A DNA stretch of 64,000 nucleotides from CAVSKL01 sp963728475 [NCBI: Candidatus Eiseniibacteriota bacterium] (GTDB lineage: Bacteria > Eisenbacteria > RBG-16-71-46 > JABDJR01). Under the pieces are notes generated by a model. That model was not told the origin of the DNA. It was given only the letters and a program-made list of their open reading frames with translations, and ran no database searches. Positions 53,620 to 63,748 of the stretch are shown here, one piece after another. Each line of letters opens with the position of its first letter. The first letter of the stretch is position 1. Location of the stretch: assembly GCA_963728475.1 (NCBI GenBank), contig CAVSKL010000002.1, positions 434,001 to 498,000 on the forward strand, read 5' to 3'. The translations under genes were made by a program, and so were the position numbers.

Positions 53620-54761
53620 AGGGGAACGGCAAGGCGAGCGCGGCGCTGGTGGCCCGGCTCCTGGCCGAGCCTCCCCGGTGGTCGACCGAGCCCGGACCGG
53701 TCTCCGACGTCATCCTTTCCAGCCGGATCCGGTTCGCCCGGAACCTGTCGTCCATCCCGTTCCCAGGGCGGGCCACCTCCGAGCAGCAGGGGTCGGTGGT
53801 ATCGCGGGTGAGGCGGGCGGTGGCCGAGGGAGCCGGGTTCGCGGAGGTGGGATACCTGGCCTGCGAGACCCTGACCGCCGAGGACATGCTGTTCCTGGTC
53901 GAGCGACGGTTGGTGAGCCGGGACCTCCTCCACGGGGGAAAGCACCGTGGGGTGCTGATCGCCGAGGGGGAGGACCTGAGCATCATGATCAACGAGGAGG
54001 ACCACCTGCGGTTGCAGAGCGTGGCCTCCGGACTCCGGCTGGGCGAGGCCCTGGACCGGGTGGGCTCGGTGGAAGGCCGCCTCGACGCCAGCCTCAACTA
54101 CGCGTTCGACGACCGCCTGGGGTTCCTCACCGCCTGCCCCACCAACGTGGGGACGGGCATGCGGGCCTCGGTGCTGGCGCACCTGCCCGCGCTGGTGCTG
54201 ACCCGGCGGGCGAAGAAGGTGATTCAGGGCGTACGGGCCATGGGACTGGCCGTACGCGGCTTCTACGGCGAGGGGACCGAGGTCATGGGGAACTTCTTCC
54301 AGATCTCCAACCAGACCACCCTCGGCCGCAACGAACATCAGATCGTGAGCCGTTTGGAGGAGGTGGTCCGGCAGATCCTGGGCTACGAGGAAGAGGCGCG
54401 CGACCACATGTGGTCCAACGCGCGCACCCTCCTCGAGGACAAGATCCACCGGGCTCATGCCACGCTCCGGAGCGCCCGTCTCCTGGCGGCGGAAGAGGTG
54501 GTGAGCCTGGCCTCGGCGGTGCGCTTCGGCGTGTCGTTGGAGCTGGCGGGGCTCTGCTCCCTCTCCGCGCTGAACGAGATCCTGATCTTCGCCCAGCCCG
54601 GTCACGTGACCCGGCGGGCGGGGCGGGAGCTCACCCAGGAGCAGCGTCGGAAGCTCCGGGCCGACTACGTGCGCGAACGGCTGGACGCGGCGGAGAGGGA
54701 ACCGACCCCCCGCCGGCCGGGTATTTCGACCGAGGACTCCCCGCGGGGGGAGGAGCAATAG
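53616..54761 (+). CDS. mcsB: protein arginine kinase
   Basis: Phosphorylates arginine residues of damaged proteins to mark them for ClpC-ClpP. The 381 residues carry the guanido-kinase-like core, with SSRIRFARNLSSIPFPGRA near the N-terminus and the catalytic loop TACPTNVGTGMRAS with C174. The C-terminal arginine-phosphate-binding region is also present. ATG 53616 overlaps mcsA. The last 20 residues are acidic and low-complexity. clpC follows after 13 bases. Confidence 0.95.
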   Translation: MKGNGKASAALVARLLAEPPRWSTEPGPVSDVILSSRIRFARNLSSIPFPGRATSEQQGSVVSRVRRAVAEGAGFAEVGYLACETLTAEDMLFLVERRLVSRDLLHGGKHRGVLIAEGEDLSIMINEEDHLRLQSVASGLRLGEALDRVGSVEGRLDASLNYAFDDRLGFLTACPTNVGTGMRASVLAHLPALVLTRRAKKVIQGVRAMGLAVRGFYGEGTEVMGNFFQISNQTTLGRNEHQIVSRLEEVVRQILGYEEEARDHMWSNARTLLEDKIHRAHATLRSARLLAAEEVVSLASAVRFGVSLELAGLCSLSALNEILIFAQPGHVTRRAGRELTQEQRRKLRADYVRERLDAAEREPTPRRPGISTEDSPRGEEQ

Positions 54762-54774
54762 GAGGCCGATTCCC

Positions 54775-57237
54775 ATGCAGGACAAGTTCACCGAACGCGT
54801 CCGGAAGGTCATGTACCTCGCCCGCGAAGAGGCGGGGCGCCTACAGCACGATTACATCGGCACCGAGCACCTGCTCCTCGGGCTCATCCGCGAGGGAGAG
54901 GGGATCGCCGCCAACGTTCTCACCAACCTCGGGCTGGACCTCGAGGTGATCCGCCAGACGGTGGAGAGCATGGTGGCCGCCCCCGGGAGCACGCTCACCC
55001 TGGGGGAGATTCCCTTCACCCCCAAGGCCAAGCGGGTGCTGGAGCTGGCCATCGAGGAGGCCCGCCAGCTCGGGCACAACTACGTGGGGACCGAACACCT
55101 GCTCCTCGGGCTGATCCGCGAGGGGGAGGGGGTCGCCGCGCGCGTGCTCCAGGAACTGGGGGTGGACCGGAAGAAGGTCCGGGACGAGACCCTGCGCCTT
55201 CTGGGCGGCCCGCCCGCGGGCAAGGCCCAGGAGGAGGAGAAGTCCGAGACCCCCGCCCTCAACCAGTTCGGCCGGGACCTCACCCAGCTTGCCCGCGAGA
55301 TGAAGCTGGACCCCATCATCGGCCGCGAAGACGAGATCGAGCGGGTGGTCCAGGTGCTCTGCCGCCGCAAGAAGAACAACCCGGTCTTGATCGGGGAGCC
55401 CGGAGTGGGCAAGACCGCCATCGCCGAGGGGCTGGCCCAGCGGATCGTGGAGGGGAAGATCCCCGAGATCCTCTCCGACAAGCGGATCGTGACCCTGGAC
55501 CTGGCCGCGGTAGTGGCCGGGACCAAGTACCGGGGCCAGTTCGAGGAGAGGCTGAAGGCGATCATGAACGAGATCCGCGAGTCGCGGGACGCCATCATCT
55601 TCATCGACGAGCTCCACACCATCGTGGGGGCGGGAGGCGCGGAGGGGGCCATCGACGCCAGCAACATGCTGAAACCGGCCCTGGCCCGCGGCGAGATCCA
55701 GTGCATCGGCGCCACCACCCTCGACGAGTACCGCAAGTACATCGAGAAGGACGGGGCGTTGGAGCGCCGGTTTCAGCCGATCATGGTCGACTCGCCCACC
55801 GCCGAGGAGACCGTGCACATCATCCTGGGCCTCCGGGACAAGTACGAGGCCCATCACGGGGTCAAGTTCACCGACGAGGCGATCACCGCCTGCGTGATCC
55901 TCTCCGACCGCTACATCTCCGACCGGTTCCTGCCCGACAAGGCCATCGACGTGCTCGACGAGGCCGGTTCCCGGGCGCGGCTCTCGCTCTCGGTGGTGCC
56001 CCAGGAGCTGCGTGAGATGGAGGCGCGGATCGGAGAGCTCTCCAAGGAGAAGGAAGCCGCCATCCAGAACCAGGAGTTCGAGAAGGCGGCCAGCTTCCGC
56101 GACAAGGAGAAGGAGCTGCGCAAGCAGCTGGCCAAGCTCAAGCGGGAATGGAACGAGACCCGCTCGGTCCGCACCACCACCGTGGACGTCGAGGACATCG
56201 CGGTGGTGATCAGCAAGATGACCGGGATCCCGATCTCCAGCCTGGAGGAGAGCGAATCGCAGAAGCTCCTCCGGATGGAAGAGCATCTCAAGCAGAAGAT
56301 CGTGGGACAGGATGAGGCGGTGCGGGCGGTGTCGCGGGCGGTGCGGCGGAACCGCGCCGGCCTGCGCGACCCCCGGCGCCCCATCGGCACCTTCATCTTC
56401 CTCGGGCCCACCGGGGTGGGGAAGACGGAGCTGGCCCGGGTGCTGGCCGAGTTCCTGTTCGACGACCCCGACGCCCTCATCCGCATCGACATGTCCGAGT
56501 ACATGGAGAAGTTCTCGGTGTCGCGGCTGGTGGGCGCGCCTCCCGGCTACGTGGGTTACGAGGAAGGGGGCCAGCTCACCGAGAAGGTGCGCCGGAAGCC
56601 CTACAGCGTGGTGCTGCTGGACGAGATCGAGAAGGCCCATCCCGACGTGTTCAACATCCTCCTCCAGGTGCTGGAGGACGGGACGCTGACCGACAGCATG
56701 CGCCGGAAGGTCAACTTCAAGAACACCGTGCTCATCATGACCTCGAACCTGGGCGCCCAGCAGATCGGGGGCAAGTCCAGCGTGGGCTTCGCCCGGGCCG
56801 ACCTGGAAGAGGCGCACTCCCGGATGCGGGACACGGTCATGGACGAGGTGAAGCGCGCCTTCAACCCCGAGTTTCTGAACCGTATCGACGAGGTGATCGT
56901 GTTCCGGGCCCTCGGCCGGAAGGAGATCGAGCAGATCGTCAAGATCCTCCTCGACCAGGTCCAGCAGCGGCTGCTCGAGCACAAGCTGGAGCTGAGCCTG
57001 ACTCCGAGCGCGATCTCGCTCCTGGTGGACAAGGGGTTCGATCCGCGTATGGGGGCGCGGCCGCTGCGCCGGGCCATCCAGCGCCTGATCGAGGACCCGC
57101 TGGCGGAGCTGGTGCTGGCCGGGAAGTTCGCCGAGGGGGCGATCCTCCGCATCGGCCGCCGGGGCGACGAGCTCACCTTCGAGGAGAAGGACCGGGAATC
57201 GTCCGAGGAGAGTGAGAAGGTGGAACAGGGTGCATAA
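54775..57237 (+). CDS. clpC: ATP-dependent Clp protease ATPase subunit ClpC
   Basis: AAA+ unfoldase that feeds substrates, including arginine-phosphorylated ones, to ClpP. The 820-residue chain has two N-terminal Clp-N repeats ([15 protein letters not shown] occurs twice), Walker A motifs GEPGVGKT (207-214) and GPTGVGKT (544-551), a UVR-type middle domain and the C-terminal D2 small domain. This is the ClpC type rather than ClpA or ClpB. Its end overlaps the bamA start. Confidence 0.97.
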   Translation: MQDKFTERVRKVMYLAREEAGRLQHDYIGTEHLLLGLIREGEGIAANVLTNLGLDLEVIRQTVESMVAAPGSTLTLGEIPFTPKAKRVLELAIEEARQLGHNYVGTEHLLLGLIREGEGVAARVLQELGVDRKKVRDETLRLLGGPPAGKAQEEEKSETPALNQFGRDLTQLAREMKLDPIIGREDEIERVVQVLCRRKKNNPVLIGEPGVGKTAIAEGLAQRIVEGKIPEILSDKRIVTLDLAAVVAGTKYRGQFEERLKAIMNEIRESRDAIIFIDELHTIVGAGGAEGAIDASNMLKPALARGEIQCIGATTLDEYRKYIEKDGALERRFQPIMVDSPTAEETVHIILGLRDKYEAHHGVKFTDEAITACVILSDRYISDRFLPDKAIDVLDEAGSRARLSLSVVPQELREMEARIGELSKEKEAAIQNQEFEKAASFRDKEKELRKQLAKLKREWNETRSVRTTTVDVEDIAVVISKMTGIPISSLEESESQKLLRMEEHLKQKIVGQDEAVRAVSRAVRRNRAGLRDPRRPIGTFIFLGPTGVGKTELARVLAEFLFDDPDALIRIDMSEYMEKFSVSRLVGAPPGYVGYEEGGQLTEKVRRKPYSVVLLDEIEKAHPDVFNILLQVLEDGTLTDSMRRKVNFKNTVLIMTSNLGAQQIGGKSSVGFARADLEEAHSRMRDTVMDEVKRAFNPEFLNRIDEVIVFRALGRKEIEQIVKILLDQVQQRLLEHKLELSLTPSAISLLVDKGFDPRMGARPLRRAIQRLIEDPLAELVLAGKFAEGAILRIGRRGDELTFEEKDRESSEESEKVEQGA

Positions 57238-59824
57238 ACGGCTTCCGGGGGGGAGCCGCGGAACCGTCTTCTTCTTCCTCCTGACTCTCTGTGCCGCCAT
57301 GGCCGCCTCTGGGCCCGGGATCGCCCGGGCCCAGACCGCGATCGCTCCCACCGACACCCTGGCCGCGGTCACGGTAACCGGCAACTCGAGCGTCGACTCC
57401 GACCTCATCCTGCGCGCGTTCGCCCTCCCGGTGGGGGGGCGCTTCTCCACCGACGCGGTGCGCCGGGGGATCCAGCGGCTTTACGATCTCGGCTTCTTCA
57501 GCGACATCGTGGTGACGGGGGACGCCGACGGCTCCGGCGGGGTCGCATTGACGGTCAAGGTCACCGAGAATCCGCGGGTGGGGGCGGTCGAATTCTCCGG
57601 CAACAAATCGATCAAGAAAAAGGACCTCCTCGCCGCCACCGGAACCCTGGTGGGGCGGATGGCCGACGACCGGCTGCTGGCCACCGTCACCCGGCGGGTG
57701 ACGGAGGCGTACACCGCTAAGGGCTACACCCGGGTCAAGGTGAATCCCCGCTACCTGGCCGGGGACTCCGAGTCCCGGCGCATCCTGCTCGTCGAGGTCG
57801 ACCCGGGCGCCAAGGTCCGGGTGGAGAAGATCCGGTTCGAGGGGACGGCCCGGATCGATCCCGGCGACCTCCAGCACGCCATGAAGCAGGGGACCACCGG
57901 GTTCCTGAAGGGCGGCGTGTACAAGCCGGACGTGCTTTCCGAGGACATGAAGCGGATCGAGTCCGAGATGGCCAAGGAGGGGTTCCGGGACGGCAAGGTC
58001 GACAGTTTCCGGGTGGTGCCGGGCTCGGCGGAGGACCGGGTGGTGGTGGAGGTGACCGTCACCGAGGGGAAGCGCTACTACGTGGGGGCGGTGACCTGGG
58101 ACGGGAACAAGGTGGTCCCCGGCCCCGTGCTCTATTCGTTGACCCGCGTCCACTCCGGGGACGTGTTCAACCAGGAGAAGATCGACAAGACGGTGGAGGA
58201 CGCCTACGGGGTCTATGCCGACCGGGGCTATATCTACCTCAACGTGCAGCCGGACTTCGCAGTCCAGGACTCGACGGTGGACGTCGCGTTCAACGTGGCC
58301 GAGGGGGAGCCCTCCCACGTCCGCGACATCATCATCACCGGCAACACCCGGACCAAGGAGAAGGTGATCCGCCGGACCATGGCGGTGCGCCCGGGCGATC
58401 TCTTCCGGCGGAACCTGCTGGTGCGGAGCCAGCGCGAACTCCAGCAGCTCGGCTACTTCAGCGACCTCCAGGCCACCCCCAAGCCGGTCCCCAACTCCTC
58501 CGACATCGACCTCACCATGAACGTGGAGGAGAAGCAGGTGGGAACCGCCTCGGCCGGGTTCGGGTTCTCGAGCGCAATAGGGCTGACCGGGTTCATGGAG
58601 CTCGGCCATACCAACCTGTTCGGGAACGGGCAGAGCCTGAACCTGCGCATGGAGCGGGGGAGCAACGCCAACAACGCCGAGGTCTCGTTCACCGAGCCCT
58701 GGTTCCTGGGCACCCCGACCTCGGTGGGGGTGGACCTGTTCAGCACCAACCGCATCTACCAGAGCACCGACCTCGACCTGGAGATCCGCTCCTCCGGCGG
58801 CACCCTTCGGGTGGGGCGGCCGCTCCCCATTCCCTACACCCGGGCCTACGCCTCCTACGGGTTGCAGAGCCAGACGGTGGTGGACCAGGCCAACGGCGCC
58901 ACCAGCGATTCCCTGGGCGCCCGGCTCTTCCTCACCGGCTTCCGGCTGGACCAGACCACCTCGCTGACCTCGAACCTCTCGCTCAGCCTGGAACGAAACA
59001 GCACCGACCACCCGCTCTATCCCACGGTGGGAACCATCGAGAAGGCCTCCACCGAGGTCTCGGGCGGGCCTCTGGGGGGCGACCAGGTCTACCAGAAGTA
59101 CCAGCTCGACCTGTCCCGCTACCAGAAGACGATCTCGGTGGGGGGGTGGAAGCCGATCCTCCTGCTCCGGGGGCGCCTGGGGGCGGTGGCCGAGGGCTTC
59201 CGGGACAACGCTCTGGTGCCTACCAACTTCATCCAGGAAGGGGCCATCGACCAGGGGGCGGTGTGGCAGACCCTCGACCTGGGTCCCGGGGGCGCGGTGA
59301 AGGTGCCGGTGCCGCGCCACTACCAGAGCTTCCCGCCGGAGAGCAACGAGCTCTTCCGTCTCGGCGGCACCACCTACGATCCCCTCCGGGGCTACGACGA
59401 CTTCGAGATTGTGCCCCAGGACAACGTGACCCGGCGGTTCTTGGTGCGGCGGACCATCGATTCCCACCTGACGCTCCCCGACAGCAGCGTGGTCAACGAC
59501 ACCACCTACACCGTGAGCGGAAGCACCATCTACTACCCGGGCGGAAAGTACATGGCGGCCTGGACCTTCGAATGGCAGTTCCCGATCGCCGAGCCCCTCC
59601 ACGGCCTCATGTTCTCGGACTGGGGGGGGACCTGGAACCGGGTCCAGGACTTCCGCTGGGACTCGCTTCACAAGAGCGTGGGGCTGGGGGTCCGGATGGA
59701 GGTGCCGCTCCTGGGGGTGATCGGCTTCGACTACGCGTACGGTTTCGATCGCCTGGACCGCAATACCGGGCGGTACGATCGGAAAGGGTGGCAGCCGCAC
59801 ATACAGTTCGGACGGATATTCTGA
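57230..59824 (+). CDS. bamA: outer membrane protein assembly factor BamA
   Basis: Core of the beta-barrel assembly machine. From GTG 57230 the precursor has 864 residues: a signal peptide ending near ARAQ, five POTRA domains (to about residue 420) and a C-terminal Omp85 barrel ending in a beta-signal with terminal Phe (HIQFGRIF). The GTG at 57230 is preferred over 57212 because GAAGGTGG lies at a proper distance. The start overlaps clpC by 8 bases. No other Bam lipoprotein was seen in the window. Confidence 0.95.
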   Translation: MHKRLPGGSRGTVFFFLLTLCAAMAASGPGIARAQTAIAPTDTLAAVTVTGNSSVDSDLILRAFALPVGGRFSTDAVRRGIQRLYDLGFFSDIVVTGDADGSGGVALTVKVTENPRVGAVEFSGNKSIKKKDLLAATGTLVGRMADDRLLATVTRRVTEAYTAKGYTRVKVNPRYLAGDSESRRILLVEVDPGAKVRVEKIRFEGTARIDPGDLQHAMKQGTTGFLKGGVYKPDVLSEDMKRIESEMAKEGFRDGKVDSFRVVPGSAEDRVVVEVTVTEGKRYYVGAVTWDGNKVVPGPVLYSLTRVHSGDVFNQEKIDKTVEDAYGVYADRGYIYLNVQPDFAVQDSTVDVAFNVAEGEPSHVRDIIITGNTRTKEKVIRRTMAVRPGDLFRRNLLVRSQRELQQLGYFSDLQATPKPVPNSSDIDLTMNVEEKQVGTASAGFGFSSAIGLTGFMELGHTNLFGNGQSLNLRMERGSNANNAEVSFTEPWFLGTPTSVGVDLFSTNRIYQSTDLDLEIRSSGGTLRVGRPLPIPYTRAYASYGLQSQTVVDQANGATSDSLGARLFLTGFRLDQTTSLTSNLSLSLERNSTDHPLYPTVGTIEKASTEVSGGPLGGDQVYQKYQLDLSRYQKTISVGGWKPILLLRGRLGAVAEGFRDNALVPTNFIQEGAIDQGAVWQTLDLGPGGAVKVPVPRHYQSFPPESNELFRLGGTTYDPLRGYDDFEIVPQDNVTRRFLVRRTIDSHLTLPDSSVVNDTTYTVSGSTIYYPGGKYMAAWTFEWQFPIAEPLHGLMFSDWGGTWNRVQDFRWDSLHKSVGLGVRMEVPLLGVIGFDYAYGFDRLDRNTGRYDRKGWQPHIQFGRIF

Positions 59825-59892
59825 CCCCGGATCGAGGCCGGGCGAACGGGGGGCCGCCGGAGGAGCCGGCCGCCGCCGGGGAATTCTTTTCG

Positions 59893-59913
59893 CGGGCGCC
59901 GGGAAGGCGCCCG
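59893..59913 (+). repeat. perfect 8-bp hairpin between bamA and skp
   Basis: CGGGCGCC (59893-59900) and GGCGCCCG (59906-59913) pair around GGGAA, preceded by a TTCTTTT run. It may attenuate or process the transcript between bamA and skp. Confidence 0.4.
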
Positions 59914-59940
59914 GTTCTGCATGGGATAGGAGGAGTTGCC

Positions 59941-60501
59941 GTGCCAAGACGAACGATCCAGGGAGGTATTCTTCTGGCCGTCTTTTTGCTAGTATCGTCG
60001 GCCGTTCCGGTGCGGGCCGCCGATTACAAGCTCGGTTTCATCGACTCGGAGCGGATCTTCTCCGAGTTCCACGGGACCAAGGAGGCTCAGACCGAGTTCA
60101 ACAACCAGGTCGCCCAGTGGCAGAAGGAACTGGACGGCCGCAAGCAGGAGCTTCAGAAGCTCCAGGACGACTACGACAGCCAGAGCCTGATCATGAGCGA
60201 CGTGGCCCGGCGCCAGCGCGAGGAAGAGATCGCCAAGAAGCGCTCCGACCTCGACGCCTTCGTCCAGGACATCTGGGGGCCCACCGGGAAGCTGGCCCAG
60301 CGAAACCAGGAGCTGACCCAGCCGATCGTGGACAAGATCCGCGAGGTCGTCTCCAAGATCGGCAAGGATGAGGGATTCTCCATCATCTTCGACGCCACCG
60401 ACGGAAACGTGGTCTACGGCGACGACGCCCTGGATCTGACCGACCGGGTCCTCGAGATCCTCAACGAGAACAGCGGCCAGGCCCAGGATTCCCACAAGTA
60501 G
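59941..60501 (+). CDS. periplasmic OMP chaperone, Skp/OmpH family
   Basis: A 186-residue chaperone that holds unfolded outer-membrane proteins for BamA. It starts at GTG 59941 behind AGGAGGAG, has a signal peptide ending VRAAD and a mature part that begins YKLGFIDSERIF, then forms a long coiled-coil (about 50-130) typical of the Skp jellyfish arms. The bamA-skp-lpxD order is the common one in diderms. Confidence 0.92.
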   Translation: MPRRTIQGGILLAVFLLVSSAVPVRAADYKLGFIDSERIFSEFHGTKEAQTEFNNQVAQWQKELDGRKQELQKLQDDYDSQSLIMSDVARRQREEEIAKKRSDLDAFVQDIWGPTGKLAQRNQELTQPIVDKIREVVSKIGKDEGFSIIFDATDGNVVYGDDALDLTDRVLEILNENSGQAQDSHK

Positions 60502-60553
60502 GACGAGGCATACCCCGGGGCGGCACGCGCGCGGCGCCGCCCGAGGATCCCAG

Positions 60554-61645
60554 ATGACGATCAAACTTGGAGAGATCGCCCGCGAGCTGGGGGCGGCGTT
60601 GGAGGGGGATCCGAACCTCGAGGTGAGCGGCGTGGCGGGCCTGGGCGACGCCGGACCCGGACAGATCACGTTTTACGCCAACCCCAAGTACGCGGCCGAG
60701 GTGCCGCGAACCCGGGCGGCGGCGGTACTGGTCCCCGCCGACTACGAGGGGGAAGCGGAAGCCGCCCTCCTGCGCTTGGCCGACCCCTATCTGGGATTCG
60801 TGCGGGTGCTCCGCATCTTCTCCGGGGAGGGGCGCGCGCGCCCCGCCGGCATCCATCCCTCCGCGGTGATCGATCCCGCCGCCCGCCTCGCCCCCGGCGT
60901 CTCGGTGGGAGCGCTGTGCGTGGTGGAGGCGGGCGCGGTGCTGGAGGCGGGGGTGGTGCTGTGCCCGGGGGTGTTCGTGGGCGCCGGAGCCCGTCTCGGC
61001 GAGGGCTCCTTCCTCTATCCCAACGTCACCGTGCGCGAGAACGTGGAGCTGGGCCGCCGGGTGATCGTCCACTCCGGGACCGTGCTCGGCTCCGACGGCT
61101 TCGGCTACGCTCCGCACGCGGGGGGCCACGAGAAGATCCCCCAGATCGGCACGGTGGTGATCGAGGACGACGTGGAGATCGGAGCCAACGTGGCGGTGGA
61201 TCGCGGCACCATGGGGGCGACCCGGATCGGCCGCGGGGTCAAGATCGACAACCTGGTGCACGTGGCCCACAATGTCGCGATCGGCGAGAACACCCTGGTG
61301 GTGGCGCAGGTGGGGATCTCCGGATCCACCCGGGTGGGCCGGAACGTCACCCTGGCCGGCCAGGCCGGCCTGGCCGGCCACATCCAGATCGGGGACGGAG
61401 CCCAGGTGGGGGCGCAGGCGGGGGTGACCAAGAGCGTCCCCGAGCGGTCCCGGGTCTCCGGGTACCCGGCCATGGCCCACGACCGGGCCCGCCGGCTGAC
61501 CGCCTACTACCGCCGGCTTCCCGAGCTGTTCGAGGAGCTGAAACGGCTCAAGGCCAAGGTGGCGGAGCTGGAAGGGGACCGGCCCCGCGCCGCCGGGAAC
61601 GGGGAGAGCCCGGCCCGCGAGGCCGGCAGGGAGAATCTTCTGTGA
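60554..61645 (+). CDS. lpxD: UDP-3-O-(3-hydroxyacyl)glucosamine N-acyltransferase
   Basis: Third enzyme of lipid A synthesis. The 363-residue protein has an N-terminal uridine-binding domain and a left-handed beta-helix of hexapeptide repeats, with catalytic H239 in HVAHNVAIGENTLVVAQ. A short region encoding LAGQAGLAGHI contains three near-perfect GGCCGGCC units. The C-terminal 40 residues form a helix plus a low-complexity tail. It overlaps lpxC/fabZ by 4 bases. Confidence 0.96.
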   Translation: MTIKLGEIARELGAALEGDPNLEVSGVAGLGDAGPGQITFYANPKYAAEVPRTRAAAVLVPADYEGEAEAALLRLADPYLGFVRVLRIFSGEGRARPAGIHPSAVIDPAARLAPGVSVGALCVVEAGAVLEAGVVLCPGVFVGAGARLGEGSFLYPNVTVRENVELGRRVIVHSGTVLGSDGFGYAPHAGGHEKIPQIGTVVIEDDVEIGANVAVDRGTMGATRIGRGVKIDNLVHVAHNVAIGENTLVVAQVGISGSTRVGRNVTLAGQAGLAGHIQIGDGAQVGAQAGVTKSVPERSRVSGYPAMAHDRARRLTAYYRRLPELFEELKRLKAKVAELEGDRPRAAGNGESPAREAGRENLL

Positions 61646-62964
61646 AGGAGCGTCAGCAGACCCTGGCCGGGACCATCACCTACGAGGGGGTGGGGCTCCA
61701 TACCGGCGACCGCTGCCGGGTGTCCTTCCGCCCCGCCGAACCCGGCCACGGCATCAGCTTCGTGCGCACCGACCTCGAAGGCGCTCCCGAGGTGCGGGTG
61801 TGCCCGGGAAACGCGGTCTACGACGAGGCCCAGGGCCGCCGAACCATCCTCCGCTCCGGCCCGGCCGAGGTCCACACCGTGGAGCACCTCCTGGCCGCGG
61901 TGCACGGGGTGGGGATCGACAACCTCCGCATCGAGCTGGACGCGCGGGAGCCCGGGGAGCCGGGGGACGGCAGCGCCGCCCATTACGTGCGCATGTTTCG
62001 CGAGGCCGGCCTCGTGCAGCAGGACGCCGACCGGGTCTACTTCGAGGTTCCGCACCCCGTCCGCTTCCAGCGCCGGGGAGCGGAGATCCTGGGGCTACCC
62101 TACGACGGCCTCCGGATCTCCTTCACCATCCAGTACGACAACCGGGTGATCGGCACCCAGTTCGCCACCTTCGACGTGGTGCCCGAGACCTTCCGCGAAC
62201 AAATCGCCCCCGCCCGCACCTTCGTCCTGCAGCGCGAGGTGGAACAGCTCCTGGCCGCGGGGATGATCCAGGGGGGAAAGCTCGAGAACGCCATCGTGGT
62301 CTCCGAGGAAAGGGTCGTGAACAAGGAGGGGCTCCGGTTCCGGGACGAGTTCGTCCGGCACAAGGTGCTCGACCTCCTCGGCGATCTCACCCTGCTCGGC
62401 CGGCCGCTCCGCGGGCACGTCCTGGCCTGGCGGTCGGGCCACGAGAGCCACGTGCAGTTCGTCAAGGAACTGGCCGAGGCCGAACGCCGGGCCTCGGGAT
62501 TCGATCTGCCGCCGCGGCCGGACGGCAGCGGCGCCTACTGGGACATCGAGGCGATCACCCAGATCATGCCCCACCGCTATCCGTTCCTCCTGGTGGACCG
62601 CATCGTGGAGCTCACCGACGAGCGGGTGGTGGGAATCAAGAACGTGACCATGAACGAGCCGTACTTCACCGGCCACTTCCCCGGCCACCCCATCATGCCC
62701 GCGGTGCTCATCATCGAGGCCATGGCCCAGACCGGGGGGGTTCTGCTCCTCAACAAGGTGGAGCGGCCGCGCGAGAAGCTCGTATATTTCATGGGGATCG
62801 ACGGCGCCAAGTTCCGGCGTCCGGTTCGTCCCGGAGACCAGCTTCGCTTCGAGCTGGAAATGCTCAAGCTCAGGGGTCGCATCTGCAAGATGGCGGGCAA
62901 GGCGTTCGTGGACGGGAATCTGGTCGCCGAGGCCGATCTCCTGTCCAGCGTCGTGGACCGCTAG
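61642..62964 (+). CDS. bifunctional LpxC deacetylase / FabZ dehydratase fusion
   Basis: One 440-residue chain joins two enzymes. Residues 1-285 are LpxC, the zinc deacetylase that commits UDP-acyl-GlcNAc to lipid A: zinc ligands H78 (HTVEH), H240 and D244 (HKVLDLLGD) are present. Residues about 297-440 are FabZ, the hydroxyacyl-ACP dehydratase: MPHRYPFLLVDRI, catalytic H345 in HFPGHP and E359 in IIEAMAQTGG. Such fusions occur in Bacteroidota, Gemmatimonadota and relatives. GTG 61642 is the start. Fusing the enzymes ties lipid A and fatty acid flux, which draw on the same hydroxyacyl-ACP. Confidence 0.96.
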   Translation: MKERQQTLAGTITYEGVGLHTGDRCRVSFRPAEPGHGISFVRTDLEGAPEVRVCPGNAVYDEAQGRRTILRSGPAEVHTVEHLLAAVHGVGIDNLRIELDAREPGEPGDGSAAHYVRMFREAGLVQQDADRVYFEVPHPVRFQRRGAEILGLPYDGLRISFTIQYDNRVIGTQFATFDVVPETFREQIAPARTFVLQREVEQLLAAGMIQGGKLENAIVVSEERVVNKEGLRFRDEFVRHKVLDLLGDLTLLGRPLRGHVLAWRSGHESHVQFVKELAEAERRASGFDLPPRPDGSGAYWDIEAITQIMPHRYPFLLVDRIVELTDERVVGIKNVTMNEPYFTGHFPGHPIMPAVLIIEAMAQTGGVLLLNKVERPREKLVYFMGIDGAKFRRPVRPGDQLRFELEMLKLRGRICKMAGKAFVDGNLVAEADLLSSVVDR

Positions 62965-62974
62965 GAGAGAGTTC

Positions 62975-63748
62975 ATGGCAGAGATCGCCGCAACCGCAGT
63001 CGTAGACCGCCTCGCCGAACTGGACCCGGACGTCGAGGTCGGCCCCTACGCCATCATCGGCCCCCACGTACGGATCGGAGCCGGCTCCACCGTGGGCGCG
63101 CACGCCTTCCTGGACGGTTACACCGAGATCGGCCGCCAGTGCCGGATCTTCCCCCACGCGGTAGTGGGGACGCCTCCCCAGGATCTCAAGTTCCGGGGGG
63201 AGAAGAGCTGGCTCCGGATCGGCGACCGCACCGTGATCCGGGAGTTCGCCACCTTGAATCCGGCCACCGCCGAGGGACAGGCCACGACGGTGGGCACCGA
63301 CTGCCTGCTCATGGCCTACTCCCACGTGGCCCACAACTGCCATCTGGGCAACTTCGTGATCCTGGCCAACTCGGTGAACCTGGCCGGCCACGTCCGGGTG
63401 GACGACTACGCCATCATCGGCGGAGTGACCCCGGTCCACCAGTTCGTGCGGATCGGCATTCACGCCTTCATCGGCGGCGGCTCCCGCATCCCCATGGACG
63501 TGGCTCCCTACTCCAAGGTGGCCGGCAACCCCGCCCGCGCCTTCGGCCTGAATGCGGTGGGGCTGGCCCGGCGCGGGTTCCCCCCCGCGACCCTGGCCGC
63601 GCTCAAGTCCGCCTACCGCCTTTTCTTCCGGAGCCGGCTGAGGGTGGAGGAAGCGGCCGAGCGCGTCCGCGTGGAGGTGCCTCCCCTGCCCGAGGTCGAC
63701 GTCCTGGTCGAGTTCATGTTGACCTCGGAGCGCGGCGTGACCCGGTGA
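62975..63748 (+). CDS. lpxA: acyl-ACP--UDP-N-acetylglucosamine O-acyltransferase
   Basis: First enzyme of lipid A synthesis. The 257-residue protein is a hexapeptide-repeat beta-helix with catalytic H120 in HVAHNCHLGN and a C-terminal helical part. ATG 62975 follows AGGAGAG. The following oxidoreductase gene overlaps its end (GTGA), which matters for the type of lipid A made. Confidence 0.97.
   Translation: MAEIAATAVVDRLAELDPDVEVGPYAIIGPHVRIGAGSTVGAHAFLDGYTEIGRQCRIFPHAVVGTPPQDLKFRGEKSWLRIGDRTVIREFATLNPATAEGQATTVGTDCLLMAYSHVAHNCHLGNFVILANSVNLAGHVRVDDYAIIGGVTPVHQFVRIGIHAFIGGGSRIPMDVAPYSKVAGNPARAFGLNAVGLARRGFPPATLAALKSAYRLFFRSRLRVEEAAERVRVEVPPLPEVDVLVEFMLTSERGVTR

Noticed and set aside
61350-61382. 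Repeated GGCCGGCC units in lpxD
   Set aside because: They lie inside the hexapeptide-repeat coding region (LAGQAGLAGH) and are explained by repeated Ala-Gly codons in a GC-rich genome.
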